DNA of 11,113 nt from Trueperaceae bacterium (GTDB lineage: Bacteria; Deinococcota; Deinococci; Deinococcales; Trueperaceae): positions 1 to 11,113 of the forward strand of contig SLSM01000377.1 in NCBI GenBank assembly GCA_007130445.1. The letters run 5' to 3'. This document shows positions 1 to 6,005 of this stretch, piece by piece (position 1 is the first letter of the stretch; each line of letters begins with the position of its first letter). Both the position numbers and the translations under genes were made by a program. The notes beneath the pieces are model-generated. The model ran no database searches and was not told the DNA's origin. It was given only the letters and a program-made list of their open reading frames with translations.

Positions 1-37
1 ATCGACGCACGGCGCCCCGTGGAAACGCTGCATGGAA

Positions 38-140
38 GGACGCCCGCGGTCGGCCGCCGCGCGACCGCCCGCGCTCCGGCGCACCCGAGGGCGCGGTGAC
101 GGAGCGCGGGCCATCGTTCGCGTCGGCCCCGCGGGCGTCC
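38..140. repeat. long nested inverted repeat (imperfect 103-nt palindrome)
   Basis: Seen directly: the outer arms GGACGCCCGCGG (38-49) and CCGCGGGCGTCC (129-140) are perfectly complementary over 12 bases, and the inner arms CCCGCGCTCC (68-77) and GGAGCGCGGG (101-110) over 10 bases. Between them GGCCG and CGCG blocks also pair, interrupted by a small bulge and mismatches. The whole folds as one long stem capped by a loop of about 23 bases. It ends 35 bases before the -10 element of the response-regulator gene. It may be the terminator region of an upstream gene, a dispersed palindromic repeat, or a structured RNA; no T-run follows, and the length is unusual for a simple terminator. Chance pairing is raised by the high GC, but two exact, correctly nested arms of 12 and 10 bases are hard to dismiss. 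Confidence 0.6.
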
Positions 141-174
141 CTCCTAGCGCACGGTAGCACCTGCAGGGGTCGGG

Positions 175-188
175 TAGCATGGGCGGCA
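175..188 (+). promoter_or_regulatory. leaderless promoter (-10 TAGCAT, 7 bases before ATG)
   Basis: TAGCAT at 175-180 fits the TANNNT -10 consensus. It is followed by a 7-base spacer and the ATG at 188, which puts the transcription start at or next to the start codon. No purine-rich ribosome binding site lies between. The rnhA and maf starts in this window have the same geometry. No convincing -35 is visible. An ATG at 179 lies inside the -10 itself and so cannot be the start if this promoter is used. Confidence 0.6.
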
Positions 189-859
189 TGACGCGGCTGC
201 TGCTCTGTGACGACCACGCGATGTTCCGTCAAGGCCTTCGGAGCATCCTCGAGAGCGAAGAAGGCTTCCGGGTGATCGGGGAGGCTGCCAACGGTCGCGA
301 GGCCATCAGGCACGCGCTCGACACGAAGCCCGACGTGATCCTGATGGACATCCAGATGCCAGAGCTCGACGGTGTGGCCGCCACGAAGGCCATCCTCGCC
401 GAGCACCCCGAGGCGCGGGTGATCATCTTGACGATGTATCGCCAGGACCGCTACGTGTTCGAGGCGGTGAAGGCCGGTGCGCGCGGCTACCTGTTGAAGG
501 ACGCCAGCGCCGAGGACCTGCTGGACGCGATCCATCGGGTCGCGGCTGGGGAGACGCTGTTGTCGGCCGAGATGGCCGCGTCGATCCTCGACGAGTTCCG
601 CCGCTACGGTGAACTGCCGAGGCACCCTGAGCACGCCATCAGTGAGCTGACCGAACGCGAAGAGGACATCCTGCGGTTGCTGGCGCAGGGCTCGTCGAAC
701 CAGGAGATCGCGCTCGCGCTCGGCGTCTCGGAGAAGACCGTGCGTAACCGCCTCTCCGAGATCTTCTCGAAGCTGCGCCTCAACAACCGCACGCAGGCCG
801 CGCTGTACGCGCTGCGTGAGGGCATCGCGACGCTCGACCCCGGCGGCGACGGACGGTGA
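188..859 (+). CDS. NarL/FixJ-family response regulator (REC + LuxR-type HTH)
   Basis: A two-component DNA-binding response regulator of 223 residues. The receiver domain spans about residues 3-118 with the acidic pair D8/D9, phosphoacceptor D54 (LMDIQMP), T82 and K104. A linker rich in charged residues leads to a LuxR/GerE helix-turn-helix at about 154-210 (LTEREEDILRLLAQG, VSEKTVRNRLSEIFSKL). Phosphorylation by a histidine kinase should drive dimerisation and promoter binding. No kinase is present in the window, so the partner is upstream or elsewhere. The start at 188 is chosen over the ATG at 179 because 179 overlaps the -10 element. The stop codon overlaps the GTG of the next gene (GTGA), implying translational coupling to an M20 hydrolase. 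The family is certain; the regulon is unknown. Confidence 0.93.
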   Translation: MTRLLLCDDHAMFRQGLRSILESEEGFRVIGEAANGREAIRHALDTKPDVILMDIQMPELDGVAATKAILAEHPEARVIILTMYRQDRYVFEAVKAGARGYLLKDASAEDLLDAIHRVAAGETLLSAEMAASILDEFRRYGELPRHPEHAISELTEREEDILRLLAQGSSNQEIALALGVSEKTVRNRLSEIFSKLRLNNRTQAALYALREGIATLDPGGDGR

Positions 860-1959
860 ACGCGGCGCGTCCCGGCACGCCTCCGGGGCGTGCCGCGGCG
901 CTGGCACGCTCGATCTGCGAGGTCCCCGCGCCGCCCTTCGGCGAGGCGCGGCGTGCCGCGTTCGTCGCCGAGCTGTGGCGGGCCGCGGGTCTGGACCCCC
1001 GCCTCGACGCCATCGGCAACGTCCTGGCCGACGTGCCCGGGGGGCGTGGTCCGCGCGTGGTGTTGGCGGCGCACCTCGACACGGTCTTCGATGCGGGCAC
1101 CGACGTGACCGTTCGCGACGAGGGCGATCGCTGGTACGCGCCCGGTCTCGGCGACAACAGCGCGAGCCTGGGCGTCCTGACGGCGACCGCCGAGGCGATC
1201 GCCGGCGGCGCGTTCTCGCAGCGGCCGCGGTTGCTGCTGGCCGCCACCGTCGGCGAGGAGGGCCTGGGGGACCTCAGAGGCGCCAAGGCGCTCGTCGCGG
1301 ACGTGCGCGGGGAGGTGGACGCCTTCATCGCCGTCGACGGGCACCTGGGCGGCGTGGTGCACCAAGGGGTCGGGTCGGTGCGTTACGAGGTGCGCTTCTC
1401 CGGTCCTGGTGGTCACTCGTGGGGGGACTTCGGCGCGCCATCGGCGCTACACGCTCTCGGTGACGCGATCCATGCGCTGACGCGCATCGAGGTGCCGCGC
1501 CTGCCGCGCTCCAGCGTGAACGTCGGCGTGGCGCGCGGTGGCACGACGGTGAACGCCATCGCCGAGGAGGCCATGTGCACCGTCGATCTTCGCAGCGTCG
1601 ACGCCGAGGTGTTGAAGCGGCTCGCGGGCGACGCCGAGCGGCGCATGCGTTCCGTCGCTCGGCGTCACGGCGTGACGGTCGAGGTGGAGCGCGTGGGCGA
1701 TCGTCCGGCCGCGTCGGGTGGGAACGAGGCGCTGGTCGCTATGGCCGAACGGGCGCTGCGGTCGCTCGGTGTCGAACCGCAGCGCTCGGCGAGCAGCACC
1801 GATGCGAACGCTGCGATGGCGGTCGGTCTGCCGGCGCTGTGCTTCGGCGTGTACCGAGGCGGCGACGCGCACCGCGCGGGCGAGTGGATCGAACCCGCGT
1901 CGCTCGACGAGGGGATGGTCGCGCTAGGCGCGCTGTTGGCGGTGCTGGCGACGCTCTGA
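856..1959 (+). CDS. M20-family metallohydrolase (peptidase / deacylase type)
   Basis: A cytoplasmic zinc-dependent hydrolase of 367 residues, normal for M20 dipeptidases, acetylornithine/succinyl-diaminopimelate deacylases and relatives. Two-metal site residues are present in order: H73 and catalytic D75 (AAHLDTV), bridging D100 (GLGDNS), catalytic E134 with metal ligand E135 (VGEEG), D161 (AVDGH) and H339 (GDAHRAG). The dimerisation/lid domain falls at roughly 170-285 and contains the usual SGPGGHSWGDF motif. There is no signal peptide. It begins with GTG at 856, overlapping the response-regulator stop by 4 bases, so it is probably translated from the same leaderless transcript. The substrate cannot be read from sequence: amino-acid deacylation or dipeptide cleavage are both possible. 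It faces rnhA convergently, 46 bases away. Confidence 0.88.
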   Translation: MNAARPGTPPGRAAALARSICEVPAPPFGEARRAAFVAELWRAAGLDPRLDAIGNVLADVPGGRGPRVVLAAHLDTVFDAGTDVTVRDEGDRWYAPGLGDNSASLGVLTATAEAIAGGAFSQRPRLLLAATVGEEGLGDLRGAKALVADVRGEVDAFIAVDGHLGGVVHQGVGSVRYEVRFSGPGGHSWGDFGAPSALHALGDAIHALTRIEVPRLPRSSVNVGVARGGTTVNAIAEEAMCTVDLRSVDAEVLKRLAGDAERRMRSVARRHGVTVEVERVGDRPAASGGNEALVAMAERALRSLGVEPQRSASSTDANAAMAVGLPALCFGVYRGGDAHRAGEWIEPASLDEGMVALGALLAVLATL

Positions 1960-1965
1960 GGCGTT

Positions 1966-1984
1966 GCCGCGCGCCCGCCGCGGC
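1966..1984. terminator. possible weak stem-loop between convergent genes
   Basis: GCCGCG (1966-1971) pairs with CGCGGC (1979-1984) around a 7-base loop, seven bases after the M20 stop and before the rnhA stop. The position suits a shared terminator, but there is no T-run on either strand and a 6-bp GC stem is common by chance in DNA this GC-rich. Confidence 0.25.
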
Positions 1985-2005
1985 GCACCATGCGACGGCG
2001 CGGCG

Positions 2006-2470
2006 TCAGGTGTCGACGCTGCCGCTGCGCTCGCGGCGGGCGCGGAGCGCGAGGCCGTCGACGCGTTCGTTGGCGTCGTGGCCTGCGTGGCCGCGCGTCC
2101 AGCTCCACGTCACTTGGTGCGTGCCGGTCAGCTCGAGCAGGCGCTCCCACAGGTCGCGGTTCTTCACGCTCTGACGGCTCGCCGTGCGCCAGCCGTTGCG
2201 CTGCCAGCTGACGAGCCAACCGTCGGTGAAGGCCTTCTTGAGGTACTGGCTGTCGGTGACGATCTCGACCGTGCAGGGCTCGGTCAGCGCCTCGAGGGCT
2301 CGCACCGCGGCCGTGAGCTCCATGCGGTTGTTGGTGGTGCCGGCTTCGAAGCCGCTGGCGCTGCGCTCCTTGCCCTTGTACTCCAGGAGGTAGGCCCAAC
2401 CTCCGTCGCCGGTCTGGGTCTCGCAGCTGCCGTCGGTGTGGACGGTGACGTGTTTGGTGCGCTTCGGCAT
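2006..2470 (-). CDS. rnhA: ribonuclease HI
   Basis: Degrades the RNA strand of RNA/DNA hybrids (R-loops, Okazaki primers) in the cytoplasm. The protein has 154 residues, essentially the length of E. coli RNase HI (155). All four metal-binding acids are in place: D13 (TDGSC), E51 (NNRMELTA), D73 (VTDSQY) and D138 (NERVDGLA). The catalytic His128 in RGHAGH sits ten residues before D138, the same spacing as in E. coli. The start is taken as ATG at 2470 because TAGCAT lies exactly 7 bases upstream, giving a leaderless message. An ATG nine bases further upstream (2479) is part of that -10, although a GAGG precedes it. The gene diverges from litR and converges on the M20 gene. Confidence 0.95.
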   Translation of the reverse strand: MPKRTKHVTVHTDGSCETQTGDGGWAYLLEYKGKERSASGFEAGTTNNRMELTAAVRALEALTEPCTVEIVTDSQYLKKAFTDGWLVSWQRNGWRTASRQSVKNRDLWERLLELTGTHQVTWSWTRGHAGHDANERVDGLALRARRERSGSVDT

Positions 2471-2483
2471 CGGCGGCATGCTA
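2470..2483 (-). promoter_or_regulatory. leaderless rnhA promoter (-10 TAGCAT)
   Basis: Read on the minus strand, TAGCAT (2483 down to 2478) is followed by a 7-base spacer and ATG at 2470. The 8-mer GGTAGCAT is identical to the one before the response-regulator gene at 173-180, with the same spacing to the ATG. No -35 is recognisable. Confidence 0.6.
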
Positions 2484-2584
2484 CCTCGGCGCGCTCGCTG
2501 CGTCCGCCGTGCGCGGCGCCAGGGACGGCCGACCCGCCGCGCCTTGCACAAGGGTTGGACAGCCAGAAACGCTGCGCAGCACGG

Positions 2585-2672
2585 TGTAAGGCACCATTGG
2601 ATGTAACCCTGTACGATCATGTGTATTGACTTTGTCTAACCTTAGCGCTATGCTTCGTCCAACGTTCGACAA
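2585..2672. promoter_or_regulatory. candidate operator region over the litR promoter
   Basis: Two sets of repeated short motifs overlap the promoter. TGTA occurs at 2585, 2602, 2610 and 2622, with a variant TGTC at 2633; the last three are 12 and 11 bases apart, close to one helical turn. Separately, TTGTCTAAC (2632-2640) and GTTCGACAA (2664-2672) form an inverted repeat with one mismatch around the -10, and a related GTTGGACAG lies at 2554-2562. CarH/LitR proteins are known to bind tandem sites about 11 bp apart near the -35 of their own promoters. Assigning either motif to LitR or LdrP is inference. Confidence 0.4.
2626..2654 (+). promoter_or_regulatory. litR operon promoter (TTGACT-17-TATGCT)
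   Basis: TTGACT (2626-2631) and TATGCT (2649-2654) are separated by exactly 17 bases, a near-consensus housekeeping promoter in a locally AT-richer stretch. Transcription would start near 2661, giving a leader of about 58 bases with the ribosome binding site AGAGGAG at 2701-2707. It contrasts with the -10-only leaderless starts elsewhere in the window and suits a strong promoter that is held off by a repressor. Confidence 0.72.
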
Positions 2673-2718
2673 GGCCTCGACCGATCGGGGCACGGACGCG
2701 AGAGGAGCCACGAGCGCA

Positions 2719-3624
2719 ATGGCGCGAGGCAAGTACACGGTCAACGAAGTCGAGGAGCGCACCGGCGTTCCGGCAACCACGCTGCGCCAATGGGAGCGCC
2801 GCTACGGGGTGCCGAAGCCCGAGCGGTCCGAGGCGGGATACCGCTTGTACTCGGACGACGACATCACCGACATCAAGGCCATCAAGGCCCATGTCGACGA
2901 CGGCGTCCCTGCGTCGCGCGCAGCGCAGATCGTCGGGCGCAATCCCTCGGACCAGCGCGGTCCCCGACCGCTGCGCGACCTGCAGACCGAGCTCGTGGCA
3001 GCGCTCGTCGACCTCGACGACGGCCACGCCGATCGTGTCGTCGCCGAGGCGCACACGCTCTACCCCGTCGAAGACGTGGTGATCGAGCTGTTCCAGCCGG
3101 TCATGGTCGAGCTCGGCACGCTCTGGCACGACGGCGCCGTGAACACCACGACCGAGCACTTCGCGAGCTCGTACATCAACGGCCGCCTGCGCCAGCTGAT
3201 GAGCCTGTCCGGCAGCAACCGCAGCGGCCACGGCGTGATCGTCGCCTGCGCACCGCACGACCAACACGAGCTCGGCGCGCTGGTGCTCGCCGTCTTGCTG
3301 CGTCGCTCCGGATACCAGGTCTACTTCATCGGCGCCAACACGCCCGTCGAGGACCTCGCCGACATGGCGCGCACCGTGCGGCCCGTCGCGGTCATGATCT
3401 CGGCGTCGTCCATCGACTCCGTGCACCACCTCATGCACAAGCGCAATCACCTGCAGGGCATCGCCCCGCTGCTGGTGCTCGGCGGTAACGGCTTCAACAC
3501 CGATCCCCGCCGCGCCGAACTCGTCGGCGGTCGCTACCTCGCCGCCAACGGCGTCGACGCCGTCGAGCGCTTCCACGGCCTCGTCCGCGAGACCGTCGAG
3601 ACCACCGCAGCGGTGCGATCATGA
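2719..3624 (+). CDS. litR: LitR/CarH B12-dependent photoreceptor transcriptional repressor
   Basis: A MerR-type repressor of 301 residues that senses light through adenosylcobalamin. An N-terminal MerR winged helix covers about 6-73 (YTVNEVEERTGVPATTLRQW, YGVPKPERSEAGYRLY). A helical-bundle cap follows (about 85-165) with the CarH signature W136-x9-E146-H147, and then a Rossmann B12-binding domain with D181-x-H183-x-x-G186, where H183 would be the lower cobalt ligand. By family knowledge, dark AdoCbl-bound tetramers occupy DNA and light dissociates them. The start at 2719 is chosen because AGAGGAG lies 11 bases upstream and the protein then begins like other MerR proteins; an in-frame TTG at 2626 is the -35 hexamer. 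The stop overlaps the next start (ATGA). It probably represses its own operon. Confidence 0.92.
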   Translation: MARGKYTVNEVEERTGVPATTLRQWERRYGVPKPERSEAGYRLYSDDDITDIKAIKAHVDDGVPASRAAQIVGRNPSDQRGPRPLRDLQTELVAALVDLDDGHADRVVAEAHTLYPVEDVVIELFQPVMVELGTLWHDGAVNTTTEHFASSYINGRLRQLMSLSGSNRSGHGVIVACAPHDQHELGALVLAVLLRRSGYQVYFIGANTPVEDLADMARTVRPVAVMISASSIDSVHHLMHKRNHLQGIAPLLVLGGNGFNTDPRRAELVGGRYLAANGVDAVERFHGLVRETVETTAAVRS

Positions 3625-5216
3625 GTGGCGAGCGCCGCACCGCCGCCCCCCAGGCGTACGACGCCGTCGTCATCGGCGCAGGCCTGGCCGGTGCGACCGC
3701 CGCCGCCATGCTCGCGCACGACGGCCGCCGCGTGCTCGTGCTCGAGCGCGACGTCCACGCCGGCGGCTGCGCCGCGAGCTACGAGGAAGATGGCTACCGC
3801 TTCGCCGTCGGGGCCACGGTCGGCATGGGCCTCGAGCCTGGCGGCCTGGTCCGGAGCGTGTTCGAGCGCGTGGGGCGCACGCCGCGCTACGTCGACGTCG
3901 ACCCCGCCATCCGCGTGCTCGTCGACGACCGAGTGATCGAGCTCCATCGCGATCGTGGCGCCTGGCGCGCCGCCCTGGCTGCCTCCTTCCCGCTCCAGGC
4001 CGACGCCGTCGGACGCTTCTGGGACGAGGTCGAGCGCCTCGCGACGGCGATGCGGCGAGCGGCCGGGCGTTTCCCGGTATTGCCCCTGCGCCACCCCGCC
4101 GACCTGATCGACAGCGCGCGTGCCGCCCATCCCAGCCTGATCGGCGTGGTCGCCAACCTCGGCCGCAGCGTGGGTGACCGCTTGAGCGCGTACGGCATCG
4201 ACGACCCCCACCTGCGCGCGTTCGTCGACGGTCAACTGCTCGACGCGATGCAGTGCCGTGCCGACAACTGCGTGGCGCCCAACGGCGCGCTCGCCCTGGA
4301 CATCTACCGATCCGGCGCACAGTACGTGATCGGCGGCCTCGGCAGCCTGGCCGAGGAGCTCCTCGACGTGGTGCGCGCGCGTGGCGGCAGCGTGCGGTTC
4401 GGCACCGCCGCGCGCGCGATCGAGCGTGACGACCACGGTCGGATCGCCGGCGTCACCACGCGTCACGGACTCGAGCGTGCCCCCGTGGTCGTCAGCGCCG
4501 TGCCGCTGCGCAACACCGTCGCCCTGCTCGGCGAGGCCGCCACCGAGCGGTTGCAGCGGCGCGACGCCGATCAGCCGCGGATGTGGGGCGCCTTCACGCT
4601 GTATGCCGGGGTCGCGGCGGCTGCGCTGCGCGAAGAGCCCAGGCCGTTCCAGCAGGTGACCGATCTGTCGGTCTCGAGCAGCGACGCGCACGCCGGCGAC
4701 GGGCCGCCCGCGAACCTGCTGGTGTCGGTCAGCCCGGCCGCCGACCGCGGCCGCGCGCCCGCCGGACACCACGCCGTCACCGTGTCGACCCACGTCGACG
4801 CGGAACGCTGGACGGCGCTCGCCCGCGACGACGTGGCGTATCAAGCCGCCAAGCGCGGCCTCGAAGCGCGCCTGCTCGCTCAAGTCGAGCGCGTGCTGCC
4901 GGGCTTCAGTGACGGCCTCGGCTACCTGCGCAGCGGTTCACCACGCACCTTCGTGCGCTACACGCGCCGCGCCGACGGCACCGTCGGTGGCTTCCCCCAG
5001 ACCACCGACCACGCCAACTTCGCTGCGCCATCGCATCGCACCGACGTGCCTGGGCTCTTCCTCGCCGGCGACACCATCTTCCCGGGGCAAGGCGCGCTCG
5101 GCGCCACCAGCTCCGGCTTCATCGCGGCGCGCAGTGCAGAGCGCCGGCTCCGTTCATCCACCGTTCTCGCCCGCGGCCGCCGTCGGTCCGTGGAGACCCA
5201 GGAGGTCGCAGCATGA
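3621..5216 (+). CDS. CrtI-family FAD-dependent carotenoid oxidoreductase
   Basis: A 531-residue flavoprotein of the phytoene desaturase superfamily (CrtI, CrtD, CrtO, carotene isomerase). The N-terminal dinucleotide fold has GAGLAG at 19-24, E42 at the end of the second strand and GGCAAS at 48-53. The C-terminal FAD motif spans about 475-507 (LFLAGDTIFPGQGALGATSSG). No transmembrane segment is evident; such enzymes act as peripheral membrane proteins on hydrophobic pigments. CrtI-type enzymes often show GPT after the substrate-side DGY motif, whereas this protein has GATVGMG, so it is probably not classic phytoene desaturase; a 3',4'-desaturase, ketolase or isomerase role is equally possible. 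The start overlaps the litR stop by ATGA with no clear ribosome binding site, suggesting reinitiation. The stop overlaps the regulator that follows. Placement between LitR and an LdrP-like protein supports light-induced pigment metabolism. Confidence 0.82.
   Translation: MSGERRTAAPQAYDAVVIGAGLAGATAAAMLAHDGRRVLVLERDVHAGGCAASYEEDGYRFAVGATVGMGLEPGGLVRSVFERVGRTPRYVDVDPAIRVLVDDRVIELHRDRGAWRAALAASFPLQADAVGRFWDEVERLATAMRRAAGRFPVLPLRHPADLIDSARAAHPSLIGVVANLGRSVGDRLSAYGIDDPHLRAFVDGQLLDAMQCRADNCVAPNGALALDIYRSGAQYVIGGLGSLAEELLDVVRARGGSVRFGTAARAIERDDHGRIAGVTTRHGLERAPVVVSAVPLRNTVALLGEAATERLQRRDADQPRMWGAFTLYAGVAAAALREEPRPFQQVTDLSVSSSDAHAGDGPPANLLVSVSPAADRGRAPAGHHAVTVSTHVDAERWTALARDDVAYQAAKRGLEARLLAQVERVLPGFSDGLGYLRSGSPRTFVRYTRRADGTVGGFPQTTDHANFAAPSHRTDVPGLFLAGDTIFPGQGALGATSSGFIAARSAERRLRSSTVLARGRRRSVETQEVAA
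5200..5206 (+). promoter_or_regulatory. strong ribosome binding site for the LdrP-like gene
   Basis: AGGAGGT lies 6 bases before the ATG at 5213, inside the 3' end of the CrtI-family gene. It is the best Shine-Dalgarno match I noticed in the window and suggests the regulator is made in higher amounts than simple coupling would give. A second site, GGAGG at 5296-5300, precedes the alternative ATG at 5306. Confidence 0.7.
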
Positions 5217-5902
5217 CCGTCAGCTACCGCAATGACCGCACCAACAGCACCCCCGCCGCTACTCGTGCACTGCGTGACGACGTTGCGACCGCCCCGGAGG
5301 CAACCATGACGGCACCGCACCAGACGCTCAACTTCCAACGCAGGCAGACGCTCTACCACAGCGGCGACCCGGCCCAGTCCGTGTTCCGCGTGCGCGACGG
5401 CCTGGTGCGCATCGCCCGCATGACCCCCGAGGGGCGCGTCCTGACCGTGCGCCACGTGCTGCCGGGCGACTACTTCGGCGAGGAGGCGTTCATGGACGGC
5501 GAGCGCGCGGAGATCGCGGAGGCCCTCACGTCGGCCCAGATCGAGGCCATCGACCCCGCCATGATCAACCACGCCGACCTGATGACCATCACGCGCTCGC
5601 TCTCGCACCAGATGCAGCGCCAGATGGACTACGGCTACCACCTGCAGACCGGCGATCTGCGGCAGCGCGTCGCGCGCTACCTGCTCAAGCTCGCCGACAC
5701 GCCGCTCGCCCGTCGCGACCCGGCCGGCCGGCCGATGATCTCCGCCACCCACGAACTCGTGGCCGAGGGCACCGCCTCCACCCGCGAGAGCGTGTCGAAG
5801 ATCATCACCGAGTTGCGCGCCGAGGGCCTCATCGAGTCGGGCTACCGCAGCATCACGATCACCGACCGCGAAGAGCTCGAAGGCGTCTCCGAAGGCTTCT
5901 GA
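5213..5902 (+). CDS. LdrP-like CRP/FNR-family transcriptional regulator
   Basis: A CRP/FNR activator of 229 residues from this start. The cyclic-nucleotide-binding-type beta barrel begins near residue 38, with RHVLPGDYFGEEAF; a dimerisation helix follows, then a winged HTH with recognition helix at about 189-201 (STRESVSKIITEL). From memory it strongly resembles T. thermophilus LdrP (TTHB099) across the barrel and the YHLQTGDLRQRVARYLLKL segment; I could not run an alignment. LdrP activates carotenoid and photolyase genes once LitR repression is lifted. There are two plausible starts: 5213 (ATGA overlap, AGGAGGT six bases upstream) and in-frame 5306 (GGAGG five bases upstream, 198 residues, closer to LdrP length). 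The extra 31 residues look unstructured. No FNR-type cysteine cluster is present. Confidence 0.88.
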   Translation: MTVSYRNDRTNSTPAATRALRDDVATAPEATMTAPHQTLNFQRRQTLYHSGDPAQSVFRVRDGLVRIARMTPEGRVLTVRHVLPGDYFGEEAFMDGERAEIAEALTSAQIEAIDPAMINHADLMTITRSLSHQMQRQMDYGYHLQTGDLRQRVARYLLKLADTPLARRDPAGRPMISATHELVAEGTASTRESVSKIITELRAEGLIESGYRSITITDREELEGVSEGF

Positions 5903-5933
5903 GCCCCCGACCAGACGGTCTCCGACGCAGACC

Positions 5934-5966
5934 ACGACGGCCGCGGCGATACGCCGCGGCCGTCGT
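5934..5966. terminator. perfect 15-bp hairpin, probable bidirectional terminator
   Basis: ACGACGGCCGCGGCG (5934-5948) pairs perfectly with CGCCGCGGCCGTCGT (5952-5966) around a three-base ATA loop. It lies 31 bases after the LdrP-like stop and 39 bases beyond the acpS stop on the other strand, where a shared terminator for two convergent operons is expected. No T-run follows on either strand, so release may not be classical Rho-independent, but the stem is very stable. Confidence 0.7.
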
Positions 5967-6005
5967 CGTACCGACATGGGGGGCGAGGCCGCCCGGCCGG
6001 CGTCG

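Noticed and set aside
1..187. Possible small gene or upstream gene end at the left edge
   Set aside because: No open frame with a plausible start and ribosome binding site; the stretch is better explained by the nested inverted repeat and the leaderless promoter.
604..1416. 270-codon minus-strand frame opposite the response regulator and M20 gene
   Set aside because: Spans the antisense of two well-supported genes, with low-complexity Arg/Ala/Val composition and no motif.
1964..2629. 221-codon plus-strand frame opposite rnhA
   Set aside because: Antisense to a gene with all four RNase HI catalytic acids; no ribosome binding site and no recognisable domain.
2626..2718. TTG start for litR that would add 31 residues
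   Set aside because: The TTG is the first part of the -35 hexamer of a 17-spaced promoter whose -10 lies inside the supposed coding region. ATG 2719 has a good AGAGGAG site and gives a normal MerR N-terminus.
3534..4883. 449-codon open frame antisense to the CrtI-family gene
   Set aside because: Typical shadow frame in very GC-rich DNA; composition dominated by Gly/Ala/Val/His/Asp with no recognisable domain, and it lies wholly opposite a gene with clear family motifs.
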